Shown piece after piece: positions 1-9,565 of a DNA stretch of 64,000 nucleotides. Numbering within the stretch: position 1 is the stretch's first letter; the number at the start of each line of letters is the position of its first letter. This DNA is from Oscillospiraceae bacterium (GTDB taxonomy: Bacteria > Bacillota > Clostridia > UMGS1810), in assembly GCA_015069015.1 (NCBI GenBank), contig SVJK01000001.1, forward strand, positions 21,846-85,845, given 5' to 3'. The translations under genes were made by a program, and so were the position numbers. The notes below the pieces were generated by a model. It ran no database searches. It was not told the DNA's origin and was given only the letters and a program-made list of their open reading frames with translations.

Positions 1-2
1 AA

Positions 3-683
3 AAGGGCATATCTGGCAGAGATGAACTCATATACAATGTGGTTACAGACAACGAAAGAAGAATAAATTATCATAATGCTTTTCAGTATAGCAATTGGAC
101 AGGATATGAATTCATCAAGCCCATTAAGCCCACAGGCTATATAAGTAATATGTTTTACTCTTGTAATAATATGACATCACTCCCCACACCTTTAGATTTT
201 AGTGAAGCGTTCACGGCTGATAATTATGTTGAATCCTATACTTATCGTACAAGTGTATTTGCATATTGCAGAAACCTTGAATTTGTTCCTGACTTAAATA
301 TGAAAGCACTTGGTGGAATAGAGCAATGGTTTCGGCAATGTCGGGAATTGCACACAATTGAGTTATTAAGGGTTAAAAGGGAGACCATATATACCAATAC
401 ATTTTCAGAATGTTCCGCTTTAACAAACATTACTTTTGAAGGTGAAATCGGACAGAGTATATCGTTTAAAGATTCCCCTTTGCTCTCTATAGAAAGTCAG
501 ATAAATATAATAAAGCACCTTGTTGACTTTTCGGGAACTGATGATGCAGGCACAAGAATATTGACAATTCATGCTAATGCGTGGGAAAAACTTAATCAGA
601 CATACAGTTCTCCAATTGAAGTTGGAATATCATTTTATGGCTCTTGGATTTCATATGTGGAATCCCTCGGGTGGAGTATGTAA
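3..683 (+). CDS. Phage-associated leucine-rich-repeat/BspA-like surface protein, 5'-truncated by window edge
   Basis: Frame is open from base 3 to the stop at 683; LRR-like 'CRNLEFVPDLNMKALGGIEQWFRQCRELHTI...FSECSALTNITFEG' pattern; upstream of holin/endolysin-type genes. Confidence 0.6.
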   Translation, partial: KGISGRDELIYNVVTDNERRINYHNAFQYSNWTGYEFIKPIKPTGYISNMFYSCNNMTSLPTPLDFSEAFTADNYVESYTYRTSVFAYCRNLEFVPDLNMKALGGIEQWFRQCRELHTIELLRVKRETIYTNTFSECSALTNITFEGEIGQSISFKDSPLLSIESQINIIKHLVDFSGTDDAGTRILTIHANAWEKLNQTYSSPIEVGISFYGSWISYVESLGWSM

Positions 684-690
684 AGGGGGT

Positions 691-981
691 ATGAATATGA
701 AAAAAGGTGTTCACAAAAAACTTGATGAAACATTAATTCCAAATACCGTGATGGAAATTATATTAATTGATGGTATTGAAACTGCATATGTCATAACTCC
801 CGAAAAAGGATACAAACTTCACGCAAAAGAACTTGACCGTCCCATATTTGATGAAGAGGCTATGACAGAAACAAATGAAATTGAACTTGGGTTTACCGAG
901 GGGATAAAAAGTTGTTCCATAAATTATAATTTTGCAGAAAATCCAAGAGAATTTTATGCGGTGGAGAGTGATGAGCAGTGA
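691..981 (+). CDS. Small hypothetical phage protein
   Basis: ATG at 691 (in frame with ORF 571..981) preceded by aaaggggg; between LRR protein and lysis genes. Confidence 0.6.
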   Translation: MNMKKGVHKKLDETLIPNTVMEIILIDGIETAYVITPEKGYKLHAKELDRPIFDEEAMTETNEIELGFTEGIKSCSINYNFAENPREFYAVESDEQ

Positions 982-1304
982 AAAATTTTTTTGACATTTT
1001 AATATACATCTCCACCTGCCTTGGTGCAGTTGGTGCAATCACTCTCTTTTTAAAAAAATTCCTTGCAAAAATCCTTTCTTCTGAACTTGAGCCTTTAAAA
1101 GGGCAGATTCACAAAATGGATGTTAAAGAGTGCAGAAGATTTTTGATTGACTTTCTTGTGGATGTTGAGCAAGGATGTGACAAAAACGAGGTACAGTGGA
1201 AGTTTGCACACGATGTTTACGATCACTACACAAATGATTTGGGCGAAAATTCATATGTTAAAGACTTTTGGGAAAGGGTGATGACAAATGGGAACAATGA
1301 ATAA
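978..1304 (+). CDS. Hypothetical phage protein with N-terminal TM segment
   Basis: ORF, GTG start overlapping previous gene; hydrophobic N-terminus then charged helical region. Confidence 0.6.
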   Translation: MKNFFDILIYISTCLGAVGAITLFLKKFLAKILSSELEPLKGQIHKMDVKECRRFLIDFLVDVEQGCDKNEVQWKFAHDVYDHYTNDLGENSYVKDFWERVMTNGNNE

Positions 1305-1491
1305 GATTTTGGTTTTAATCGGAATAACAACCTTGATTTTCATATGTGCCTGTATGTATTTTGCATGGCACGAAAAGATTGTACCCGACTCATTAATATA
1401 TTCATATTTTGGTGCTATTGGCGCTGAAGGAATAGTGATGGGTTGGATTAAAAATGTAAAGGAGAAAAGCAATGGAAATAATAACAAATAA
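1288..1491 (+). CDS. Small membrane protein (phage lysis region)
   Basis: 67 aa with two hydrophobic segments; overlaps neighbours as in a compact phage operon. Confidence 0.5.
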   Translation: MGTMNKILVLIGITTLIFICACMYFAWHEKIVPDSLIYSYFGAIGAEGIVMGWIKNVKEKSNGNNNK

Positions 1492-1789
1492 CATAGGCAG
1501 TATTCTTGGAATTGTGATGATTCTGGCATTTTCGGTCAATATCATCGTGCAGGTTACAAAAGATTTTATACTGCTTCCCACAAAACTCTGGTGCATAGTT
1601 GTCTCTGCATCACTTATCATCGGATGTGTGCTTTCGGTTATGGCAATCGGATACATAAAATTTTCATTCCTTGCAATCATTCTTGCAATTGCCGGCTCTT
1701 TTATTGTTGCATTTATTGCAATGTATGGTTTTGACACTTTCAGAGAACTTTGGGAAAGGTTTAAGAAAGGGGAAAACATCAATGATTAA
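1472..1789 (+). CDS. Holin-like membrane protein
   Basis: 105 aa with several TM segments directly upstream of the M15 peptidase gene. Confidence 0.55.
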   Translation: MEIITNNIGSILGIVMILAFSVNIIVQVTKDFILLPTKLWCIVVSASLIIGCVLSVMAIGYIKFSFLAIILAIAGSFIVAFIAMYGFDTFRELWERFKKGENIND

Positions 1790-2522
1790 AACTTACAGCA
1801 GAAAATCAGACGGAGCAAAAAAACTTTCTGAAAACTTTTGTGTCAGAGAGTTTGCCTGCAAGGATGGATCCGATACAGTTCTGATTTCAGAAGAACTTGT
1901 GAAAATTCTTCAAAAGATAAGAAATCATTTTAAAAAGCCTGTAACAATTAACTCTGCCTACAGAAACAAGGCATACAACAAAAAAATTGGCGGTGCAACT
2001 TATAGTCAGCACACATACGGAACTGCGGCAGATATTGTTGTGCAGGGGGTTAGTCCTGAAGAGGTGGCAAAATATGCAGAATACTTAATGCCAAAGACAG
2101 GCGGTATCGGTCTTTATCCAACCTTTACACACGTTGATGTGAGAGTGGCAAGAGCAAGATGGAAAAACTATGGCAGAGAAGTTGGCGTTTCGGGATTCCC
2201 CGGATTCAAGCAAAAAGATCTTACAGACACACCTGAAATCATATCCGAACTTGAGGAAAGAGGAATCGTCACAAATCCCGCTCTCTGGAATGTGAAATGC
2301 ACATCTGACAAAAATGCTTACTGGCTTGCAAGAAAAATTTGCAACAAGACAAAAATGAGCAAAGGGAGAAATCCTAAACTTGAAAGTGTCAACGACATTG
2401 TGTGGGAACTTGGGGAAAGAAAAATCATCACAGACACCCATCTTTGGATGAAACTCTTTGAAGATGACAAGGATCTTTACTGGCTTGGATACAAGGCGGT
2501 TAATATGACGGTTAATATATGA
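1782..2522 (+). CDS. Phage endolysin, M15-family peptidase with two C-terminal repeats
   Basis: ATG 1782; 'INSAYRN...SQHTYGTAADI...THVDV' zinc peptidase motifs; duplicated C-terminal ~37-aa module. Confidence 0.8.
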   Translation: MIKTYSRKSDGAKKLSENFCVREFACKDGSDTVLISEELVKILQKIRNHFKKPVTINSAYRNKAYNKKIGGATYSQHTYGTAADIVVQGVSPEEVAKYAEYLMPKTGGIGLYPTFTHVDVRVARARWKNYGREVGVSGFPGFKQKDLTDTPEIISELEERGIVTNPALWNVKCTSDKNAYWLARKICNKTKMSKGRNPKLESVNDIVWELGERKIITDTHLWMKLFEDDKDLYWLGYKAVNMTVNI

Positions 2523-2533
2523 GGTAGTGAAAA

Positions 2534-2704
2534 ATGTATATCAAAACATCAAAGCCTTCGAATGATTCAGAAAAAACTTATGAATCTATTATAAACTATA
2601 TTGAAAATCTAAAAGAGGAGATTTCTTTCAGGCTGGAAAACCTAAACAAAAAAGCTGATCTTCTTCAGGCGGCTATAAACGAAATGAGAGGTGAATCCCA
2701 ATGA
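2534..2704 (+). CDS. Small coiled-coil hypothetical phage protein (56 aa)
   Basis: Short ORF not in supplied track: MYIKTSKPSNDSEKTYESIINYIENLKEEISFRLENLNKKADLLQAAINEMRGESQ*; ATGA overlap with next gene. Confidence 0.55.
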   Translation: MYIKTSKPSNDSEKTYESIINYIENLKEEISFRLENLNKKADLLQAAINEMRGESQ

Positions 2705-3057
2705 CAACATCTGATGTGATAACAAAGTGTGACAGAATTAAACCAAACGAATATTCCTACGGGCAAAAAAGAGAATGGCTTAACAAAATTGAGTCTGAAA
2801 TCAGGCAATATGCTTCTATGTATTCAGGCAAAAATGCAGACCTTTCGTATACAAACGTTGAAAACCCTGTTTTGTTTTTGGATGACATATATATGGACAT
2901 ATATCTTTATTATATAATATCCATGATTGATCTTTCAAATCAGGAATATGCTCTATACAATAATTCTTCGTCATTTTACAACGACAGACTGAGAAACTGG
3001 CAAAAAAAATATCGCCGGGAGAATATGCCCGAATGTAATGTTTCCATAAATTTATAG
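2701..3057 (+). CDS. Hypothetical phage structural/accessory protein
   Basis: 118 aa ORF translationally coupled to neighbours. Confidence 0.55.
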   Translation: MTTSDVITKCDRIKPNEYSYGQKREWLNKIESEIRQYASMYSGKNADLSYTNVENPVLFLDDIYMDIYLYYIISMIDLSNQEYALYNNSSSFYNDRLRNWQKKYRRENMPECNVSINL

Positions 3058-3069
3058 GAGGTGAATTTT

Positions 3070-4866
3070 ATGCTTCCATTTATGACATCAAAAGTAAAAT
3101 TCAATGAAAAAGCAATTCGGTCTTTCTTGGGACTTAACAAAGGAGAAGATATGTCTGTCGGGGAAATTACAGAAAGTAATAATATGACATCTCTGTACTT
3201 TCCGGCTCTCGGAACAAGAAAAAAAAGGATGACATTATCTGAAACAGAAGGGATAATTAATGGCTTTTCAACATTTGAGGGATATATATATACTTCATAT
3301 ATTCCCGAAAGTAACCGAATGTTTTTAAATTATGACAGTACTGATTATGAATTTACTGAATTCACCGATTCCCCTCCGGAACATATTAGAAGATTTGCCG
3401 CTCTTTCAGACTGTATTCTGATAATTCCTGATAATATCCTTTTTTACACAAACTCCAGAAGTTTTTCAAGGATATGTGTTTCGAATTCGTCAACCATTAA
3501 AAAAGTAAAGGATAAATTTGCATTGGAAACCAATAATTCAAGTGCTATGGATAATGCACAGACACGCTATATTGCGTCATATACCCACAACAGTATTTCA
3601 TACAGAAAAACAAATTATTCCATAAACGGAATTAAGGATTTCTACTATTCAAATTTTGATGTTTCCCTTAAGCCCGGTGATATTATAAACCTTAAAATGA
3701 CGGTGTTTTCAGACAGTGCCGAAGAGGATAATGCTTACAGAGAATATGTCCAAAAAATGAAAAATGGTATCAGTGTAAAAATAAAAGATATTACATCAGT
3801 AACACATAGCACAGTTATCGGTGATATAACTGAAACAGTTGCACTTATCTTCGATGATAATACTATCGACTGCGGCAAATATAAAAGCTTGAAAATATCA
3901 AAAATCATTGTTGAAAGAGGAATGCCTGTACTTGAAAATATCTGTTCTCACAACAACCGCATCTGGGCAACGGCAGGAAATGAAATATATACATCAAAAC
4001 TTGGAGATGCATCGGAGTGGAACGATTTTTCCGTGGATTCACATGGTCTGCTTCCTTATGCCTGCTTTAACACAAAAGCAGAAACCGGCGGTGTCTTTAC
4101 AGGAATCATTGCATATAACAACTTTGTATTTGCTTTCAAAGAAAATGCCATTCATAAAATTTATGGAAATACTCCTGACGAATATTTACTATACACCAAA
4201 ATATGTTCAGGTCTCAAAAACGGTTCGAACTTGTGTCTTTGCACCGGTGCAGACTCTATCATATATCCTTCTTCGGACGGAATATACACATACTCGGACG
4301 ATTTTCCAAAGTGCATATCCGAAAAGTTGAATTATAGTTTTAAACCTGTGGATGCCTGTTCCAACAACAGATACTACTATCTTTTGGCATCTTGTGAAAA
4401 CAAAAACATTCTTCTTGTATACGACCTCCGAAGGAAAATCTGGCATACTCAGGACGTTCCTGAAGATTCCGTCTTTTTAGCATCTCACGGAAAAGACATA
4501 TATCTTGCAACAAAGTCAAAGGTATTGCTGGTTGACTCATCCTTAGAGGATGAAGAGAAAAAAGAAAATGTATTATGGAGTTTCAAAATGGATTTTGACG
4601 ACCGTCTTTTTGATAAAAAGGGGTACGGAACAGTATCACTCAGATACTCTCTTGAAAAAAATGCATCATTTAAGGTAAGAACTATTTATGATGATAATAC
4701 CAAAGGTGCAATTTGCGGAGCAATATATGACGAAAGCCAAACCGGCGGATGCACAATAACCATACCGGTCAAAAGATGCCGAAAGTTTACTCTTGAATTT
4801 TCCGGAAGAGGTTTTTTCCTTCTTAAGGGATTAAAACTCAAATTCTATCAGGGAAGTGAAATGTAA
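3070..4866 (+). CDS. Phage beta-propeller-like structural protein (tail/DNA-stabilization type)
   Basis: AGGAGGTG RBS 5' of ATG 3070; 'HNNRIWATAGNEIYTSKLGDASEWNDF' and 'DSIIYPSSDGIYTY' motifs typical of phage propeller structural proteins. Confidence 0.6.
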   Translation: MLPFMTSKVKFNEKAIRSFLGLNKGEDMSVGEITESNNMTSLYFPALGTRKKRMTLSETEGIINGFSTFEGYIYTSYIPESNRMFLNYDSTDYEFTEFTDSPPEHIRRFAALSDCILIIPDNILFYTNSRSFSRICVSNSSTIKKVKDKFALETNNSSAMDNAQTRYIASYTHNSISYRKTNYSINGIKDFYYSNFDVSLKPGDIINLKMTVFSDSAEEDNAYREYVQKMKNGISVKIKDITSVTHSTVIGDITETVALIFDDNTIDCGKYKSLKISKIIVERGMPVLENICSHNNRIWATAGNEIYTSKLGDASEWNDFSVDSHGLLPYACFNTKAETGGVFTGIIAYNNFVFAFKENAIHKIYGNTPDEYLLYTKICSGLKNGSNLCLCTGADSIIYPSSDGIYTYSDDFPKCISEKLNYSFKPVDACSNNRYYYLLASCENKNILLVYDLRRKIWHTQDVPEDSVFLASHGKDIYLATKSKVLLVDSSLEDEEKKENVLWSFKMDFDDRLFDKKGYGTVSLRYSLEKNASFKVRTIYDDNTKGAICGAIYDESQTGGCTITIPVKRCRKFTLEFSGRGFFLLKGLKLKFYQGSEM

Positions 4867-4899
4867 AAAACAAATTTTTTCTATGAAAGGAGCAATAAA

Positions 4900-5850
4900 A
4901 TGTCCACATATTTTGACAAAAAGAAACTAATTGACGAAAACAAAGACTTGTATATCTCATCTTACGACAAATCCCTCACCCCTGACGCACTCTCAAAAAT
5001 TGTCGAACAAAAACGAATATATAAAAAGGCTGAGGAATCGGGAGACATCAAAACAATGAAAGAAGCAAATGATAAAGCCAATTCCATAAGAATGAATAAC
5101 GGTGACTATGATGGCGGAAGGGACGGAAGTGAATATAATACAAGTAGCAAAAAATATGAAATCAGGAACTTTTCTTCTTATGAATCCCCGTATCAAAAAC
5201 AAATAGATAACATCACAAAAGAATTACAAAACAAAAAGGGATTTTCATATAACTACGAAGATGATCCTGCATTTAAAGCATATTATGCGCTATATCAAAA
5301 GCTTGGTGATGATGCCTATGAAAGAGCTCTTTACGAAAATGCTGTACGCACAGGAGGAATGGTGAGCACAAGTGCAATTTCCGCCGCAACCGGTGCAAAA
5401 AACCATTATAATTCTATGATAAGTGCCAAAATTCCCGAACTGTTCAGAGATGCGTATTCAAGATATAAAGACGAATACGAGAGGCTTTTTGACACTTTGG
5501 AACAGTTATCAGAGCTTGATGAAAAAAACTATTCCCGATACAGAGATGAAATTGAAGACTTTGAATCTGACAGAGAGTATTATTACAAAAAGCAAAAAGA
5601 CGGTCTTGATCGCATTTTTGATGCTTACAAAACAGACAGCAATCTTGAATATAATATGCAAAGAGATATGAGTGAGCTCGACTACAAAAAAGAAAGAGAC
5701 AGAATTGATGACATCAGACAGGACAAAAAAATTGATGTACAAAAAGAGAAAAATGAGCTGGATGCCATTATTAATCTTGCCAAAGCCATCTATGGAAAAA
5801 CTCCTGTCAGCTCATCTGTCATATCCAACCTTTACTCATTAATCAAATAA
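4900..5850 (+). CDS. Phage coiled-coil structural/ejection-type protein
   Basis: Central 'YQKLGDDAYERALYENAVRTGGMVSTSAISAATGAKNHYNSMISAKIPELFRDAYSRYKDEY' resembles a family recurrent in clostridial podovirus-like prophages; long coiled coil. Confidence 0.55.
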   Translation: MSTYFDKKKLIDENKDLYISSYDKSLTPDALSKIVEQKRIYKKAEESGDIKTMKEANDKANSIRMNNGDYDGGRDGSEYNTSSKKYEIRNFSSYESPYQKQIDNITKELQNKKGFSYNYEDDPAFKAYYALYQKLGDDAYERALYENAVRTGGMVSTSAISAATGAKNHYNSMISAKIPELFRDAYSRYKDEYERLFDTLEQLSELDEKNYSRYRDEIEDFESDREYYYKKQKDGLDRIFDAYKTDSNLEYNMQRDMSELDYKKERDRIDDIRQDKKIDVQKEKNELDAIINLAKAIYGKTPVSSSVISNLYSLIK

Positions 5851-5854
5851 AACA

Positions 5855-5884
5855 AACTCCCCGCCAAAACAAAGGCGGGGAGTT
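5855..5884 (+). terminator. Intrinsic terminator closing phage module
   Basis: aactccccgcc-aaaacaaa-ggcggggagtt, 11-bp perfect stem. Confidence 0.85.
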
Positions 5885-6167
5885 CTGTGGTTTTATGTTC
5901 AAAATATTTATAGAAATTCTTATTAAATATTCGCAGTAGAGATCCGATTCTTATATTTACTGAAATTATACACAATTTTTTCCACTTTGTCAACATTTTT
6001 TGCAAGTTAAGTTCGGAAAATATTCATTTTTTAGCCGTTTTATCCACATTTCAATACACTTTTTTGCTTTTTTTGCAAGATTGAGCAGCAAAACATTCGT
6101 TACAGAGTGTTTTTTAATAGTGAATATCTTAAAATTAAAACACACTTAAGTTTTTATAAAAAAAGTA

Positions 6168-6196
6168 TTGACATTTATTTTTGGCTATGATATAAT
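6168..6196 (+). promoter_or_regulatory. Consensus sigma-A promoter of tRNA-Asp
   Basis: TTGACA-17 nt-TATAAT, 19 nt before tRNA 5' end. Confidence 0.9.
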
Positions 6197-6215
6197 AATC
6201 AAGCTGAAACGAAAT

Positions 6216-6289
6216 GGCCGAGTAGTTCAGTTGGTTAGAATGCCAGCCTGTCACGCTGGAGGTCGAGGGTTCGAGCCCCTTCTCGGTCG
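6216..6289 (+). tRNA. tRNA-Asp (GTC anticodon)
   Basis: Acceptor GGCCGAG/CTCGGTC, anticodon arm CCAGC-CTGTCAC-GCTGG, T-arm GAGGG-TTCGAGC-CCCTT; discriminator G. Confidence 0.95.
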
Positions 6290-6686
6290 TAAAAATAACA
6301 CTTACCATATCAGGTGAGTGTTATTTTTTTTGAAATAAAAGGGGCTCGAACCCCGTGGGGGTTTTTGCGTTAAAAAAACGATTGATAATCGTTTTTAGCA
6401 AAAAGGTGCGAAGTCCGGTACCGAATCCCACAGGGATTGGGTGGACGAGCAAGAAAGACGCGTAGCGGATGTGCCCCTTCTCGGTCGTAAAAATAACACT
6501 TACCATATCAGGTGAGTGTTATTTTTTTTGAAATAAAAGGGGCTCGAACCCCGTGGGGGTTTTTGCGTTAAGAAAACGATTGATAATCGTTTTTAGCAAA
6601 AAGGTGCGAAGTCCGGTACCGAATCCCACAGGGATTGGGTGGACGAGCAAGAAAGACGCGTAGCGGATGTGCCCCTTCTCGGTCGT
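6276..6686 (+). repeat. 198-bp tandem direct repeat (2 full copies + partial third) seeded in tRNA-Asp 3' end
   Basis: Copies 6276-6473 and 6474-6671 differ at a single noted position (gttaaAaaa / gttaaGaaa) apart from the tRNA-side junction; ccccttctcggtcgt recurs at 6276, 6474, 6672. Confidence 0.95.
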
Positions 6687-6688
6687 AA

Positions 6689-6721
6689 AAAATAGCACTT
6701 ACCTGACGGTAAGTGCTATTT
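6689..6721 (-). terminator. Bidirectional terminator
   Basis: aaatagcacttacc-tgac-ggtaagtgctattt hairpin with A/T flanks; diverged version of the hairpin in the 198-bp repeat. Confidence 0.8.
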
Positions 6722-6729
6722 TTGTATTT

Positions 6730-8013
6730 TTATTCCATTGCAACTTTGTCTATTTCCTGAAGTATGCGATCTCTTTCTTCAGCGCTCTCTGCTTTAGCAA
6801 GCTGACTCTGAAGTTGAGCAAGTTTTTCGTCTTTTGTCATTTCCTGAGATGAGTTGTCTGGTGATTCATCACTTCCGTTATTCCCGGAATTGTCAGGCGT
6901 GTTTTCTGGAACGTTTGACGGTTCTTGAACATCACCGGTATTTTCCGGATCTGACGGTGTTTCTTCCTCGTCATCTACTACCTTAACTTCAATAGCATTA
7001 TCCATAGCATATTCATATGCAAAACTATCTTTACTGCAAACTATTACCAAATTGTGACAACCAAAAAATGCATCTTCTCCAATTTCTGTCACAGAATCGG
7101 GAATTTCTACTTCTTCAAGTCTTTCACATCCGCTAAATGCTCCATCACCTATGCGAACAAGCTTTTTACTGAAAACTATTTTTTCAAGGGACTCACAGTT
7201 TGTAAAAGCATGATTACCAACTGTTCTCAAATCACTTTTCTCACTCTTAAGTGTAACCTCTTCAAGATATGAACAACCATAGAATGCTCCCTCTCCGATT
7301 ACAGCAACGGAATCTGACAAAGTTACATGTTCGAGATTTGTCAGATCGTCAAATGAATATGAACCAATCGTTGTGATTTCACTACCAATTGTAAGATTTA
7401 ACACTTCTTCCGAATGTTCACTCCAGGGCTTGTTTTCTTCGTTACCGTCAAAGCCATCCATTATAAGCGTTTGATTTTCAACTGTCAAAGTTACTGAATG
7501 AAATCTGAATCCAAGGTCTTCCGACACATCGGAACTTATAACTTTTTCTCGTTTTGCTTTTCTGTTCTTGCTGGTTTTTGTGGTCTTTACAAGACTTGTC
7601 ACAAGATTATTCACAAGATATATTACCCCAAAAGCACCTATTATAATGAGTGCAACAACAATAACCATTACACTCTTTTTATTCTTCTTTTTCCTTCGTT
7701 CTTCTTCTCTTTGCGCTCTTCTCTCTTCAAGAGAACGTCTGAGTGTCTCAGATTGAAGGTCATATTCTCTTTCTTTTTCGAAGCGTTGAGCCTCTTCCGG
7801 ACTTTGGGAATCTTCCTTTATAGAATTAATAATTGCCGCTTTTTCCCTCTCGAAATCTTTGCCGGTTGCAATTTTCACAGTCTCACCTGCCAATGCAGAT
7901 TCCTTTTCTTCATTCTTCTTTTTTGTATCACTTACAGGATAATCGCAGTACGGACAGACAATTTCCGTGTCCGAAATTTCATTTTCACAATTATAACATT
8001 TTATAATATTCAT
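6730..8013 (-). CDS. Zinc-ribbon, TM, LRR_5/BspA-like extracellular protein
   Basis: N-term CYNCENEISDTEIVCPYCDYP; TM; 'LEHVTLSDSVAVIGEGAFYGCSYLEEVTL' repeats. Confidence 0.8.
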   Translation of the reverse strand: MNIIKCYNCENEISDTEIVCPYCDYPVSDTKKKNEEKESALAGETVKIATGKDFEREKAAIINSIKEDSQSPEEAQRFEKEREYDLQSETLRRSLEERRAQREEERRKKKNKKSVMVIVVALIIIGAFGVIYLVNNLVTSLVKTTKTSKNRKAKREKVISSDVSEDLGFRFHSVTLTVENQTLIMDGFDGNEENKPWSEHSEEVLNLTIGSEITTIGSYSFDDLTNLEHVTLSDSVAVIGEGAFYGCSYLEEVTLKSEKSDLRTVGNHAFTNCESLEKIVFSKKLVRIGDGAFSGCERLEEVEIPDSVTEIGEDAFFGCHNLVIVCSKDSFAYEYAMDNAIEVKVVDDEEETPSDPENTGDVQEPSNVPENTPDNSGNNGSDESPDNSSQEMTKDEKLAQLQSQLAKAESAEERDRILQEIDKVAME

Positions 8014-8040
8014 AACCTTATCCCTTTCTTTTCTTTGGCG

Positions 8041-8874
8041 TTATTTATTTTTGTATTTATCCATTTGTTTATCGGTTATTATACATATAATCGCGATTAT
8101 CGCAATTATTGTAGTTGTTAAAAATACTATTCGTCCGTACTTTGTGTCCAAATAAAAATTTTCTTCATCAGTTTCTTCTTTTTCCTCATCAAATCTTACA
8201 GCCATTTTCGAACCGGTATAATCTACATCATACCCATATTCAACCTGCGAAACAAGTTTGTCAACTATCTGACGCTCTTTTGATGTAAGACGAGAAGGGC
8301 AAGATATGGAATAAGTCCACTCTATTCCGGCATAAATCGTATTATATTCATATACATATAATCCGGATTGCCTGTAGGAACTGACGATATACTGTGTGGC
8401 ACTTTCACCGTCCGTCTGATTCCATTTCACCTCAACATCTATGGTTCCGACATTATTACCCTCAAGATAGTCTTTATACTCCTGAAGTACCTTTTCCTGA
8501 TCTTCTTCGTTCTGTACAAGATTGTAGTCATACATATATTTGTCATACTTCTCTTTATCTTCGCCTTCAATATTGGCAAAAACATCTTTACACTTTATAT
8601 ATACATTCCTATCTTTGTCATCAGATGCATAAAAATATATGTCACCGGGTTTCATTACCTGTTCTACCCAATCTTCGTAAGTATGGTTAAATCTTTTGAG
8701 CATTTTCATAAATGCGCTGTCGCATTTTTCAAGAGTACATACCCCGAAATCAGAAGGAACTACAATGTTTCCCAACTCAAACTGCTTAATCTCATATTCT
8801 TGAGCCCCTACGACAGAAGAACAAAACATGAAAAACATTAACAACAGGATAGGCAAATTTCTGATTAATCGCAT
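8041..8874 (-). CDS. Secreted/membrane hypothetical protein with C-terminal TM
   Basis: Signal peptide MRLIRNLPILLLMFFMFCSSVVGAQ; internal start preferred (gaggtg RBS). Confidence 0.6.
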   Translation of the reverse strand: MRLIRNLPILLLMFFMFCSSVVGAQEYEIKQFELGNIVVPSDFGVCTLEKCDSAFMKMLKRFNHTYEDWVEQVMKPGDIYFYASDDKDRNVYIKCKDVFANIEGEDKEKYDKYMYDYNLVQNEEDQEKVLQEYKDYLEGNNVGTIDVEVKWNQTDGESATQYIVSSYRQSGLYVYEYNTIYAGIEWTYSISCPSRLTSKERQIVDKLVSQVEYGYDVDYTGSKMAVRFDEEKEETDEENFYLDTKYGRIVFLTTTIIAIIAIICIITDKQMDKYKNK

Positions 8875-8890
8875 CCGATTCACCTCAAAT

Positions 8891-9535
8891 TTATTCCGCC
8901 TGATAAAAAACAGAAGTAATTCCATCTCCGCAATTGAGATAAGTTACGTTTTCCTCCTCGGACGAAATGATTATAAACAATCCATCCGCAATGTAACTAC
9001 CTATCTCGGTATTTGAACCATCAATTATGGAGTACACCTTTCCATCTGAACTAAATCCATATACTGTTCCGTCTGATGAAATCAGCTCTGCATCAAATTC
9101 CGTCCCCTTAGGCACCTGGCCAAGCAGAAGGTTTTCATCATAGAAAAATATATACTTTCTATCCACAAGTCCGCCTTCATAAGTTGCCTTGTCACCTTTG
9201 AAAGCTAACTTAGTTCCGACAAGATTCCATGTTCCGGTACTTTTTTCTCCATCCTTTTGCATTACATATTCGCCATTTGAATCAATATCTATATACTCTG
9301 CATTCGGATTTGAAGACAAAACAAATTTCCCGTCTATGTTGTTACTGTTTTCCAACTGAATATTAATCATTACAGATATAACAACTGCACACACAATAAC
9401 AAATATCAACGGAATAACAACTTGGTATACCCCAATGTGTTTTTTTGGTATTCTGATTTTTCCACCAAAAAAAGACTTAACATCGTTTGTCGGATTTACC
9501 GCTGTGTCACTTTGTAATTCGTTATGGGATTCCAT
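8891..9535 (-). CDS. Membrane-anchored beta-rich hypothetical protein
   Basis: Single N-terminal TM then 'DGKFVLS...GTWNLVGTKLAF' extracellular domain. Confidence 0.6.
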   Translation of the reverse strand: MESHNELQSDTAVNPTNDVKSFFGGKIRIPKKHIGVYQVVIPLIFVIVCAVVISVMINIQLENSNNIDGKFVLSSNPNAEYIDIDSNGEYVMQKDGEKSTGTWNLVGTKLAFKGDKATYEGGLVDRKYIFFYDENLLLGQVPKGTEFDAELISSDGTVYGFSSDGKVYSIIDGSNTEIGSYIADGLFIIISSEEENVTYLNCGDGITSVFYQAE

Positions 9536-9565
9536 AATTTTCCCCCTATAGATTTTTTGTGCAGA

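Noticed and set aside
6040-6048. Perfect DnaA box TTATCCACA in an AT-rich intergenic region
   Set aside because: A single box without a cluster, dnaA/dnaN neighbours or visible origin structure; not enough to call oriC.
6321-6506. 61-aa minus-strand ORF overlapping the tRNA-linked repeat
   Set aside because: Lies entirely in tandem repeat/terminator sequence with no RBS or protein-like composition; almost certainly spurious.
6276-6686. Possible CRISPR array
   Set aside because: Repeat unit is 198 bp, contiguous, with no spacers and no cas genes; it is a tandem duplication, not CRISPR.
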